Source of the DNA: Volvariella volvacea V23
Taxonomy: Eukaryota > Basidiomycota > Agaricomycetes > Agaricales > Pluteaceae
Direction: 5' to 3'
Assembly: GCA_000349905.1 (NCBI GenBank)
Contig: KB722758.1
Span: forward strand, 1-64,000
Length of the DNA stretch: 64,000 nucleotides
Shown piece after piece: positions 1-11,200 of the stretch; position 1 is the first letter of the stretch; every line of letters begins with the position of its first letter. Under the pieces are notes generated by a model that saw only the letters and a program-made list of their open reading frames with translations, made no database searches and was not told the DNA's origin. Position numbers and translations under genes: made by a program.

Positions 1-1716
1 ACCATGAGTTTCGGTTCCATGGTTTGATCTAAGCGATGGCGGGGGTCACATGCAATACTTTTGCAAGCCACTGTATATCAAGCTTACATCGTGTTTATCT
101 TAGGTATATTATAACATAGAGTCCCAAGTGAGGTCCACTAGGAATAGCTTGCAACTGACAGCATACAGCTTTGCCAACAACACCACAAACTTTGTGGGTT
201 GAAATTCCCATTCGTTAGCAAAACTAGTGCCCATTATTTGCTTGTTGCTCTGGATTTGCCTATTTTTACCGACAGTAACCTTAGTGATGCTTTGCTCCAG
301 TGCAGCCAGTCCATATCTAACAGGGAGTTTAGCTTTGAATATGGTACCACTCCACCTGACTATCCAGACGATACCCGAACGTCATCAATATCTTTTAATG
401 GCCACCTCTGCTACCTGTCAGACCTGGAAAATTTTGATATAATTCCTGCGTTAGTTAAGGACGAGATCTTCAGGTATGACCCTGTAATACGTGGTTCCAG
501 TGCTTTCACTTCGGAAGCAGCGGTATCAGTATTGGAATAGACTCTATCAAAATTCGGTGTTTATCTGTTCTGCTCTGTCGTAGAGATTGAAGATTATTTT
601 TCTCAGACCAGGCGATTCAAGATGTCATCGCAGAACTTGATGCCTACATAAAAGCGCAGTCTGAGAGTGGTAAACTTTGGGTCTGGAAGCTTGACGATGA
701 TACCTATGGCATCAATGATCCGGACATCAATCCCATTCGGCATCGCGGTGTCATCTTCTACTTCTACTTTTACGACACCACGAACAGTGGGATCACAATC
801 TCGGTCACCTATTTCTACTATATGGCGGTCAGTATCGGCATTTGGTATTTCTAATCTCAATTAACCACATCTCTATCCCTTAGATAATCTCCGAAGTCTA
901 TCCGATGGAGGTACAACTCGCTCGAAATCTTTTGGTCGATTTTTGCAACGATTTAATTCGACAAATCGAGGTCTGTCTTCTCTTTCGGTTCACTCCGTCA
1001 GGGTGTCACATCGTTGACACATTACAGGGTGAAACTTCAACCTCTACAGATGTCATCGCTCTGCAAGAATATTTGAAGGAATATGCGAAACAACAATTCA
1101 AGGATAGGTTTGGTTTCGGCTATGATACCGGCACACCTTCGGACAAGAATGGAAAGACGGCCCGTAAGTTTTCTGCCATGTGCAATCCTGTTATGTATCC
1201 TCCTGGTCTCGATGTGGTTGCAAAGTTCATGGACAACGAGTTGTTTACGTGAGTTCGCAATTCAAAATTGTCAAATTGAGATTCCCATTAGTCGTGTTCA
1301 ACTCTCGCAGTGATAACTATGTACCATTCCCTCCATATGCTAGAGGTGAAATTTTTCCAAATGCTTGCTTTTACTTATATTCACCCATGATTTCTCAGTA
1401 CCGATTTATAACAATGTCACCCAGAACTTCAATCTTTACCTTGGAACAGAAACGCAGAAGGATACAAACACTTGGTATACTGCTTATAATTACGGCTACT
1501 CCGTGATCCCGATGATCCCAACGGAGAGAGAGATTCCATACAGGAGTATGCCGTATATATTTATGCATTAGGTGAAAAGAGTGAGGGTGAGACCAAGGTT
1601 CAGAGAGCCTTTGCCTTCTACTTCGCTGTAAGATAGCTCGCCTCTTGGAATCTACTAGGCTGATTGTGCATCTGCAGGTATACTGTGCATATGATAAGAC
1701 CCATGGTGCTAACTAG
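1..1716 (+). pseudogene. Decayed copy of the three-unit repeat family, cut by the window edge
   Basis: This is a relative of the gene at 2459-4850. The window begins near the end of its first unit. The second unit (about 112-827) and third unit (about 885-1716) can be followed exon by exon, including the terminal exon that starts VYCAYDK and stops at 1714-1716. Three lesions are visible. The 3' splice site before the exon containing SNLSDALL has no acceptor in the right phase. The 5' splice site expected after base 552 has lost its GT (the sequence reads AATTCG). Near 1503-1515 about 8 extra bases, resembling a local duplication of GATCCC, shift the frame. Each unit otherwise keeps the family's exon order and conserved residues such as GTPSDK and NWYTA-like tryptophan-tyrosine positions. 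I call it a pseudogene. A rearranged but expressed gene remains possible because most exons are well preserved. Function of the family is unknown. Confidence 0.6.
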
Positions 1717-2458
1717 GGGTCTCCATCTCGTATTTACATGTCAGTTAGATGCAAAATGTGTCAAGCTTGCCACATGTTTCGCTCTCACTGTCCTAAATGA
1801 TTAGAGGTGTCATATTTGGAATCAAAAGCCTCGTTATTAGCCCTCACTCCCCTGTCCGTTAGAGCACCTCTCTTGATCGAGCGAGACATATAAGATCCAG
1901 ATGGGTGGTAAGTAGGGGTTGTCAAGATTATATCGTCGTACTTCGGTGATAGAGCGACGCCTTTGTTGGTTTTGCCCTTGTGATTTCATTAGCCATGAAT
2001 TGCTCCCATATCTGGGTTTGAGCCGGCAGTTTTGGGTATCTCCACTTATTTCCTTCGTTTTTGGACTTATACAATCTACGATGCAGCCCAAATGGCCCTG
2101 GCTGTCATTGAGAGCCTTCGCTGAGAACCTTCCATTTATCTCCGGCCAACGCCTGGCGTTGATAAAGCTCCCATAGTAGGGAAGCTTTTGTGCATCGGGG
2201 ACTTGCTCGGCAGCGCATTCCTGTCTGTTTCCTGCGCTTCTTGTGGTCATGAAATTGCATCTGTCCATCAGACGAATCTCTTCAAAATGGCATCCGCCTG
2301 TCACTCCTTCGGGGTTCTTCGATGGTAATTTTGGAAATGTGCTGTATCTCGTTTGTGTTCCTATCAGTGAACCTCACGTCCACCCAGTGGACATAAATAC
2401 ACAATCTCTCCCCTTCCACCCCAGTTTCTCAATTGCTGCCTTCTGAACCGTCCTCTCA
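1717..2458. other. Intergenic region between two family copies
   Basis: This is the upstream region of the next family gene. A TATA-like CATAAATA lies at 2392-2399, about 60 bp before the start codon. A 155-codon open frame on the minus strand (1837-2304) has no ATG start, no splice support and no recognisable motif, so I leave it out. Confidence 0.5.
2392..2399 (+). promoter_or_regulatory. TATA-like box
   Basis: CATAAATA sits 60 bp upstream of the ATG at 2459, followed by a pyrimidine-rich leader. It lies in the same relative place as the stronger TATA boxes of the paralogues at 21833 and 28867. Confidence 0.4.
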
Positions 2459-4850
2459 ATGGGTGGTGGTAACGATACCAAAAAGTCCTTCGCCGAAGTT
2501 CAACAAGACCTGCAGAATCGAGTACTGGAAAATGCCAGAACATTGCTGAGAAATGTTAGTCCCTCCACACAGTTTATTAATTTCGTTCTAAACCATTATT
2601 TTGAAGGACTTCGGTGTCAATGCTACTTCCTCTTGGCAACTTGAGGAAATCCTCAACCAAATCGCATCTCATCGCTTCGAATCCAGATTCGGCTTCACAT
2701 ACGATGACGACCCCTCGTGGTGTAACCCACCCGGTTCACTAGGAGCCATCAACCCCATTGCCAAGCTTTGCAGTATCACCGACCCGCTCTCTGACCAAGC
2801 AAGGTACTATGTCGAGGAAGCTATCTTCAGGTATGCATTAGCTATGCTTTTTCCAATGTTCAACCTGACGTGATTATCAGCAAGGCCAATTTACCCAGTT
2901 GGGTTACGGGTGTGTCTTTTCGTCATCTTAACTCCTCGTCTTTCTGAAACTTTATTAGCAAATGCGAAGGCAGACATCGTTACGCTGGCTTCGGGTTTTC
3001 TCAATGCTGACACCAACGAGCAATGGGAGTATTCTGAATACACTAAAGCATTCGATGCTGCAATCGAAGACCAAAACTCCTGGAAGGTCAGAGCTGTCTT
3101 CGTCTATGTGAACGGGTCACTGTCAGAAGATGGTCTAAATGCAAACCTTTGCGTCATATACTTCATGGGTGTACGTTGACAGTTACTTTGGCTGTTGGAT
3201 CGTGTTCATGCTACATCCATCCTAGGTATATTATAATACGGAATCCGAAGCGAAAGCCGCCAGGGACAGTCTGCAAGCTGAAGCGTATACTATCGCTCAG
3301 AATACCGCAGGAATTGGGTTTGTGAGCCATATCCCGTTTATGACGGGCGAAGAAGCACTATTGTCCGGCATAAGCTCGCCCATCAAGTCAGATCGCGATC
3401 TTAGCGACGTGCTGCTCAAGTACGGAAAGACCTTGTTCCAAAGCAAATTTTCTTTCGAATATGGCGGTACCCCACCTGATTATCCACAGGATGCTAGAAC
3501 ATCGTCGATAACCTATGGTGGCTACCTTTGTTACTTCCCAGACTTGGATGAGGGCAATACTATTCCTGCATTGGTCAAGAACGAAATCTTCAGGTACGAA
3601 TTCCTTGATGCATTGAGTTCACCGCTCTTAAATCTGCGTACAGTGGTATCAATATTCCCATCCAATCTATTAAAAGTCAGTCCCCCTCTTCCATTCTACG
3701 TGTTCACAGATGCTGATAGTCATCCAAAGATCAGGCGATTTGGGATGTTACGAACGAGTTTCAATCCCTTCTCCAAGTCCAGAGCAAGAAGACTTGGGAC
3801 CACGTCTTTGTAGGCAATGACTACGGTATACACGATCCAAGCATCAACCCCATTCAACAACGCGGTTTGATCTTCTACTTCTATGACTCTGCAATAACAG
3901 AGGGCGGGGTCACAGTCTCTATCAGTTATATCTACTACATGGCTGTCAGTTCCAATTTTTACCACAGTTAATACCCGTTTAACGGTGGGGTTTAATATTT
4001 CAGATGTTTTATGAAATTTATCCCCCGGACATAAAACTCAAGCGAGATCTGCTAGTCGATCTCTGTACCAATCTATACCAACATCTGAGCGTGCGTCTCC
4101 GCTTTGCTTGTTTGATATGAACATTTTCTCATTCATAATTGCAGGGTGGCAGTCCACCATCCACAGACGCCCTTGCGCTCCAAGAATATCTAACGGACTA
4201 TGCGAAGCAACAGTTCAAGCAAAACTTTGGCTTCGAATATGCCAACGGAGCGCCCCCGGACCAGAAGGGAAAGACAGTCCGCAGGTTTTCTGCCCTGTGC
4301 AATCCTACTGCCTATCCACCTGGTCCTGACGAGGTTACACAGTTCATGACCAACGAGTTGTTCGAGTGAGTTTGAGTTACTTAGATTTGTAATTATGGGA
4401 CTCTCGAGGACTAATCTAATTCTCGTAGTGACAAATACGCGGGATTCCCTCCATATGCCAGGGGTAAGCCTTCTTTTGGTCGTCTTTCCCATCCGCACTC
4501 ACTCAAGTCTCCTTAGTCCAAATCTACAATAACGTGCTCCGCAATTTCAATAATTACCTCGCGATAGGCACCCAGATCGACGCAAACAACTGGTATACTG
4601 CGCACGACCAGAATTACTACGACGATCCCGCTGGTCAAAAGGACACAGTTCACGAGTATGGTATATACATATACGCCCTGGGTGATAAGCTTGAGGAAGG
4701 GGAGAGGCTACAGAGAGGCTATGTCTTCTACTTTGCGGTAAGCACTCTTTGTTGCTACTTTGATGCTTCTTGGTGTTGATTGGACTATTTGCGTACCGAA
4801 AGGTATACTGCGCGTGTGATAAGTCTCATGGTGGAGCTGGCTTGTCCTGA
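2459..4850 (+). CDS. Three-unit repeat family protein, intact (573 aa)
   Basis: Exons: 2459-2554, 2607-2830, 2881-2909, 2959-3170, 3226-3321, 3388-3593, 3644-3675, 3730-3944, 4004-4090, 4145-4365, 4429-4463, 4517-4737, 4803-4850. All junctions are GT-AG and the phases close to 573 residues. The protein is three tandem units of about 190 residues plus a short tail. Each unit has an N-terminal helix, a central block with an F-x-FxY/F core followed by P-rich turns, a 10-12 residue linker ending in a small exon, and a C-terminal block rich in aromatic beta-strands ending YFMG, YYMA or YFA. There is no signal peptide or membrane segment, so I expect a soluble cytosolic protein. I do not recognise the family and assign no function. 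The start is the first ATG of an exon that is also conserved in the paralogue at 21833 (MGGG-DTKKSFAEVQQDLQ). Confidence 0.85.
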
Positions 4851-5174
4851 TCTTGGAATGCGCATCTCAAATTGCAAGTAGTCAGATCTGTTTGAATAAA
4901 TATCTTACGTGTTGTACTCTCACCACTGCGATGGAATAGAGGCAAAACGGAAAAATCTTTGAGTCCGCGGCCTCAACGTGACAGTCCGGCGCTGCACTTA
5001 CCTTTCTAAGGTGCTACGTAAGTTTGGAGATACTACTTTCGTTGAACTGGTTTTCTCGCCTTTCTATTTGGATATAGGAGTGCTAATTTCTCTTGATATA
5101 CAACCACTAATACATGCGTAAGGCTAAGCGAAAGTTGAACTGTATCTGAGGAAAAACCTGCAAGTAGCGAAGTT
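4851..5174. other. Convergent intergenic region
   Basis: This is the shared 3' region between two family genes that converge (stops at 4850 on plus and 5175 on minus). I see no gene in it and no clear polyadenylation signal. Confidence 0.5.
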
Positions 5175-7712
5175 CTACTGGTTGAGGCCCTCGCTTTCCT
5201 TTGATACACCAACAAAAACCTACTCCTGTTAGGGCGGAATTACATCTCGTGAAGGGAAATACTCACTCCAGAGTACCACACAAACCCCCTCTTGATCTCT
5301 TTCCTCCCCAGCGCGTCCTCTACTTTTCTCCCGTGGACATAGGTGCATAGCGCGTACTGGTGAATGGGATCTTTCACGCCAACCGGGTCGTCAAAGTATG
5401 CGCTGTGATGGGCTACCGTCCACTGGTTTGGATATTGGGCTTGAAGCTTGTCGGCTTCGGATCCTAAATACAAGAAGAAGTGCTGGAGTACTTCATCATA
5501 GATCGGGGCTAAAAACCGAATTTTTTGAAAATTCGAGAATGAGGTGATGTACGGAAGTCTTTTAGAACAAATCTCATTACCTTGTGCATAAGGCGGAAAC
5601 TCAGAACCATTTCGCCTAGAAATACAATGGAGCTCGTCAGAAATGTTAAAATAAAGATTTCTACAATACAAATAGTCGACGTACGTGAATAACTCAGAGT
5701 CGATGAATTTCTGAAGCACGCTCTCCTCAGCGGGGATATTCTGCACTTCGCATAATACCCCGAATCGCCGGATAATTTTACTCTTTTGATCTGAAGGGTG
5801 CCCCGTTTGCCAGTCAAATCCGAAAATCGACGAGAACTGATTGCTTGAGTAAATTTTTAGGAGGTCACTCAATGTCAGTTCATCGTCTTCCTTATCGGTT
5901 AAGGGTATCTCTGCAGCCTGATATTCAAGTCAAAATTCTGGTAGATATAGACATATAAGAAAGAAGCGAACCGGAATATGGCGTCTCAAATCTCCGCACA
6001 AATCGATGATTAAATCCCTCGAAAGCTGGATTTCCACCGGCAAAACCTCAAAGAACATCTATCACCAATCCCATGCCTTTTCAGTCCACGCACCTCAATT
6101 TAAACAGTGAAGCGCGACTTACTCCAAGATAAAAGATATACATAATTGTGACATTTGCTCCAGTTCTGTCGGCTGTCCTGTTGTCATACCAGTAGAAGAT
6201 AAATCCTTTCATTTTGATGGGATTGACGAGAGGATCATCTATGCCGTAGATGGCGTCGAGGTTATAGGATTGCCACTGATTCCTGTATGGGTTGATATTT
6301 CTGCACCTCTCGATGACGTCGTTCATAGCTTGTCCTGAAGGAGTCCTAGTAAGTAGCTATGGGTAGAGTGCAGAAATAAGAGAAGAAACCTTTGAGACTC
6401 GAAATCGGGATATTAATGCCACTATGAGTGGTCTCAATGAGCAGAGTAAAGGTAGGGATAATGAGAGGACGCTCACCTAAAGATTTCGTCCCTCACAACA
6501 CGTGGAACAGAGTCACGATTGGTCGCATCGCCATCTTGGAAATAGCACAAGTGCGTGTTCGACGTGAGTAAGGGATAGGTTTCGGTCTTTGCAGGAAAGT
6601 AACGATCATTTGGTGTCCCACCAAAATCGTACCCAAATGTATCCCTGAATGTTCGTCGACCATAGGCATTTAGTGCACTGGTGAGATCTTCATCTGATAT
6701 TATAGTCCTGCCCTGCATAGGAAGAGGAATAGTCAGTCTGACGGAGAATTTGAAGGAATACATATTAGCACCAGAATTGAACGAGTTAAGCCTCCGGCAG
6801 AAGAGTATGCCTCTTGATGTAGTGCATCTCTTGCTGCTCTTGTAGGCGATTTTATGTTATAATAGGCCTTTATGATTCAATGAAAGATTCGTGATGAGAT
6901 TAGATGCCGATGATTGAAAATCAAGAACCAGCGTACCCCAAGGAAGTAAAGCATACAAACATGGACACTGACACCATCCTCAGTCAGTGCTCCTGTACAA
7001 TATATCATTTCTGCTTCCACCCTCCACGAGTCCTGATCTTCTATATTGGAGTCGAATGTCCTGGAGTACTCGTTGTATCTCCATTGCTGGTCAGTGTTTA
7101 TCGAAAGCAAGTACTGTGCTATGTTATCGACATCTCCTCTCGCCGTACCTTGCACGGTAGAAGTTCAAGTAAGGATGTAAATGAACGAATCGTGATGATC
7201 CAGGAACGCAAATAACTCACTAGACATCCAACCTGGCAGTGTCAGTTTGCTCCAAGGGACTGTAAGGACCACTGTGATTTTTAGAGGCCGATTGAACAGC
7301 TTACCTAAATATAACAGCTTCGATGTAATTTCTCGTTTGCTCAGAACCCGCATCTTGCACACTGCAGAACGCAGCGATGGGCGTAATAGATCCACCTCTG
7401 TCAAATTCGGGTGGAGAACATGCACGAGCATCATCATTGAATGCCCATCCGAATCTGGACTGAAATCGCTGAGAACCAATGGCATGGAGGATATCGGGTA
7501 ATCCCCATGAACCAGACGCATTGATGCGAAAGTCCTAAAGATTGCGGGTTGTAAATTGGGTGTGATTGCGAATTTCGCGAAGTTCGACGTACAGAGTAAA
7601 GCAAATTGCGAGCATTTGAGTGCAGTATATTTTGGAGGTCCTGCTGGACTTCCGATGCTGACTTTGGAGGAGGAGGAGGGGGGATGTAAGGTGTACTGTG
7701 AGAGGAACCCAT
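5175..7712 (-). CDS. Three-unit repeat family protein, intact (602 aa)
   Basis: Exons on the minus strand, 5' to 3': 7593-7712, 7305-7534, 7221-7249, 6937-7148, 6772-6867, 6477-6712, 6390-6421, 6123-6334, 5972-6058, 5685-5917, 5581-5615, 5267-5508, 5175-5219. The 13 exons have the same phase pattern as the gene at 2459, and the lengths close to a 602-residue frame. The N-terminus begins MGSSHSTPYIPPPPPP, a proline run absent from the plus-strand copies, before the shared EVQQDLQ helix. The third unit keeps the conserved DDPVGVKDPIHQYA stretch. The last exon (VFVGVSKE... stop) is short, as in all members. Simple reading through the exon ending WYSG would give a false stop at 5240. A TTATAA lies at 7794-7799, about 85 bp upstream. 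Function unknown. Probably cytosolic, since no signal peptide or membrane segment is seen. Confidence 0.82.
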
Positions 7713-8214
7713 GTTGATTGATGATCGGCGGCCAAGGACTTTATGCGCAAGATGAAATTAGGGCCTCGGACAGGTGAAATTGACCTTGACTAATTATAAG
7801 TACTTCCATTGAGATCGAAGGGATGGAGTATCCATACATAGAAGAACGACACCAGGGGTGCCACCCCCTCGCTGGTGACCCCGTGGCTTCCCTATGGGGA
7901 AGTGGGGTCATATGGCGTGAGAGGCTCAAGTTAGTATCTCTACTGACGTCTAACCCCATGGAGCAAAGAACTCCGTCCCCAATGAGTATTGTGCTTTATC
8001 TTAAGCTACGGAGCAAACTCAGGTAATGACATGCATGAACGTTGGCATTAGTTTCAGGAATTATGCAGTCCGCAGAGCTCCGAGTCAACCTTATGTCATT
8101 CATGGGTTTACTGGGGCGGTGAATTGGTGAAGTACATATTCGTAGCAGTCTTAATGCAATCAATCGCACATCAGGCCCACTCCAAAACTTGATCCAATCT
8201 TTCTGTGGTAGTAT
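7713..8214. other. Intergenic, promoter of the gene ending at 5175
   Basis: Both neighbours are on the minus strand. The region contains a TTATAA at 7794-7799 on the promoter side. No coding signal was seen. Confidence 0.4.
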
Positions 8215-11200
8215 TTACCAATCACCCGAAGAACCAACGTATGCAATCTAGTTCGACGCATTAGCTCGAAGAACAAGACAATCATATAAGGCTGAGCACT
8301 CACCCCAAGGAAGTATGCAAAGCTTGCCTTCACGGTGGTTGTTTTCTCTGTGTTAGAGCCATTGACGTATATAACCGTACCTGAGATATTGATTGTTTGA
8401 TCGGAATTCGTGGGATTATCATAGGCTTTCTGGTATTTAATGACATCCCAATAGTTCACTTTGCTCGAGGCTTGTGGCGAAAGGAGGTATTTTACTTCGT
8501 TCGTGAAATCTGTACGTGCCTTTGGAACTTGGTCGAAGGGGGGGAATTGCGAGGACCTGCATGCACACCGACAAATTAGACTTAGATTCGGATGATGGAA
8601 GGGGCGATAGACATACAGAAGCACTGAATCCACCCAGCCTGATACACTTGTATTAAATGCAGTGGCATCACCATCAGGTTGGAACTGACGGAAGCTCTCA
8701 ACCCCATATACTGGGCTATTGTTGGCCAAATCACTGGGAGCGCTTGAATTCCCTTGATAGTCGATCCCGTATTGACTGTGGAACTGAGAGCGAGAGTATG
8801 TCGCAAGCAGATTCTGGAGTGTCTGGGGTGTGGGTACGATGCTTGAATCAGGTTTCTGCGTGAAGGAACCCCGTTCAATGCATGCCAAGGATGACGAAAA
8901 ACAACTCAAAACATACACTGCCCATATCAGTAACGAGGTTGAGGTATAATTCCTTGACTAAATCTGCATACACAGTAACATCAGGACGAGTAATCTCATA
9001 GAACACCTAAATGAGAACTTGAATAAGCTAAGGGATAGTGATGGATTCAAGAAAACGCACCCCAAGGAAGAAAATATAAGCGATCTCAACACCAATTCCA
9101 CCATCCGTTGACTTCGTGTCAGTAAAGTAGAAGATAACTCCTTTGCAGTTAATAGGATTTGACACCCCATCGGTTGGGTTATACGTTCGATCGATCTTCT
9201 CGCTGGTCCAGGATCCAGGTGCGCCAACGACAACGACGCTCTTGAAATCGTTCGTCATGTCGGATAATGCAAGGGCTGTCGAGATCTTACGTTAGGCATT
9301 GGTAAAAATGAATTTGGCAAACCGACTTACAGTTGGCCCAGCTCGGGAGAGACAGTTTGCTGTTTAGAGTGGCAGTCTCGTCAGTGGTATCCAGGTGGGT
9401 TCTAAGGTGAAATACATACTTGAATAACTTCGTTTGTACAAAAGTCCCAATATTATCCACATTCTTATCTTCAAGATAGTCTAATGCGTCCGCCTTGGCG
9501 TCTAAAAAACTTCCTCCTCCTGTAGGCAAATCGGGTGGCGTCGAATTGTATGCAAACTGGAAGTAAGACTGGAATACGCCAGCCGTATATGTCTCCAGGA
9601 CTGCTTGAAGTGCAGTATCGTCTGCAATTGGTTTGCCCTTTTGTGTGATAGAAAGCATTAGAGGTATGATGAGGGTCGTGCACAACATGATACTCACACT
9701 GTTCATGAGTGTGCTTGCCTTCTGTAAAGCTTCTGTGCGCAAGGCGGCTTTAGCAGCTTTAGTGGGCGGAACAATGTTGAAGTAGACCTGTGTCAAATCT
9801 CATAAATGAGGTCATCAAAAACGTAGCACCTGACTTACTCCCACATAAAATATCACAGTCTGTGTAACATCATGACCGTCCTCGGTTAACGCACCATTGG
9901 CAAAGGCGATTATGGCATTCGTCTTGATGCAGCTTTCGCCGTCCGCCGAGTTATATGTTCTAAGGAAATCTACAACTTGCCAGGTGTTCCCTTTGGGGAG
10001 GTCATTCAATCCCTCTAGTTGCCGCTTGAGGTCGTAGCCGGCGGATGCTAAAAGCAGATGGTGAGAAACTGCATCGATATTGCATTAGTAACTTACATTT
10101 CATCCAATCTGGCAAGCTCAGCATACTATGCTAATGATTCAACGATACAGTCACAAAACACAAGGAGGCAAGGCCGTACCTCATGATACTGGTTGCAAAA
10201 GAATCTATGTTGCTTACTTGTCCGTCAGTAAATGATAGCATGCCCTCGCCTGCAACAGCGGCAGGGGGTATTATTGCTGCAGGGGGTGAGGTACCACTTC
10301 CATTATATGCATACTTCCAGTCTCTGCTGAAAGATGTCTCGGCGTACTGTTGAAGTACGTCATGGAGCTGTGTTGCTGCAGATCCGTTTATAGGAATAGG
10401 CTGCATGAACGTAAGGATTGAAATGTCCCAAGCCAACAAGCTACTTACATTTGCAATAAGCTTGTTGAGATTGATAAGCAAAATAAGCAAGAGATCTCTC
10501 TGAACTTGCTCCTGGGATTTCTTAGACGGGCTTCCATTAATTAGGCTGGGAAGAGAGGTCAATTATCAAGTGCTCTGACAATAGGTGAGGAGCAACGTAC
10601 TCCCAAACTGCATCAATGGCCATCTTGAATAGGTCAACTATGGCATCGACAATGTCGAAGACATCGTATGCCAAGGCGATAAGCGAGTCAACAACACCCT
10701 GCGCATCAGCGTCAAAGAGATTTCGGAAGAACCTAAAAGACAATGAGCTAACGACAATTTAAATGTGTCAAATACTTGCCCTCCTACGTCCTTGATCGCC
10801 TTTCCAGCGTCTTTGAGAAGCCTTCCGCAGAATTCTTTCACAGCATTTCCAAATGCTTTTGCAAGTGCACTGAGTTTCATCAGTACACCAAGCCGATGAA
10901 ATTAAACAGGGAAACACGTACACGGCTGTATCGTAAATTTCGCATCCCAGTTTCTTGAAAACGTCAGCCACGGTCTGGGCAGCTTCCCCGATATCATGCA
11001 TAATTGATGCGAGAGCATTCCAACCCATCTTGAAGAACTCCTTGATAGCTTGAACAGCTTCATCGAGAGCCTTTCCTAGGCTTTCAACAATGAACTTGAG
11101 CGCATCCTTCACGGACAGTCCGATTTTATTCAGGATATCAAGCACTCGTTTGAGGTCGTCGGCTATAGCTTTCAAAGCATTGAGGAAGTCTGTTGTGAAC

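Noticed and set aside
1837..2304. 155-codon open frame on the minus strand
   Set aside because: It has no ATG start, lies in the promoter region of a family gene, and shows no motif or splice sites.
10131..10562. Separate gene for the cassette at the end of the giant gene
   Set aside because: The apparent start is a TTG inside an intron. No in-frame ATG exists, and the upstream exon joins in the correct phase.
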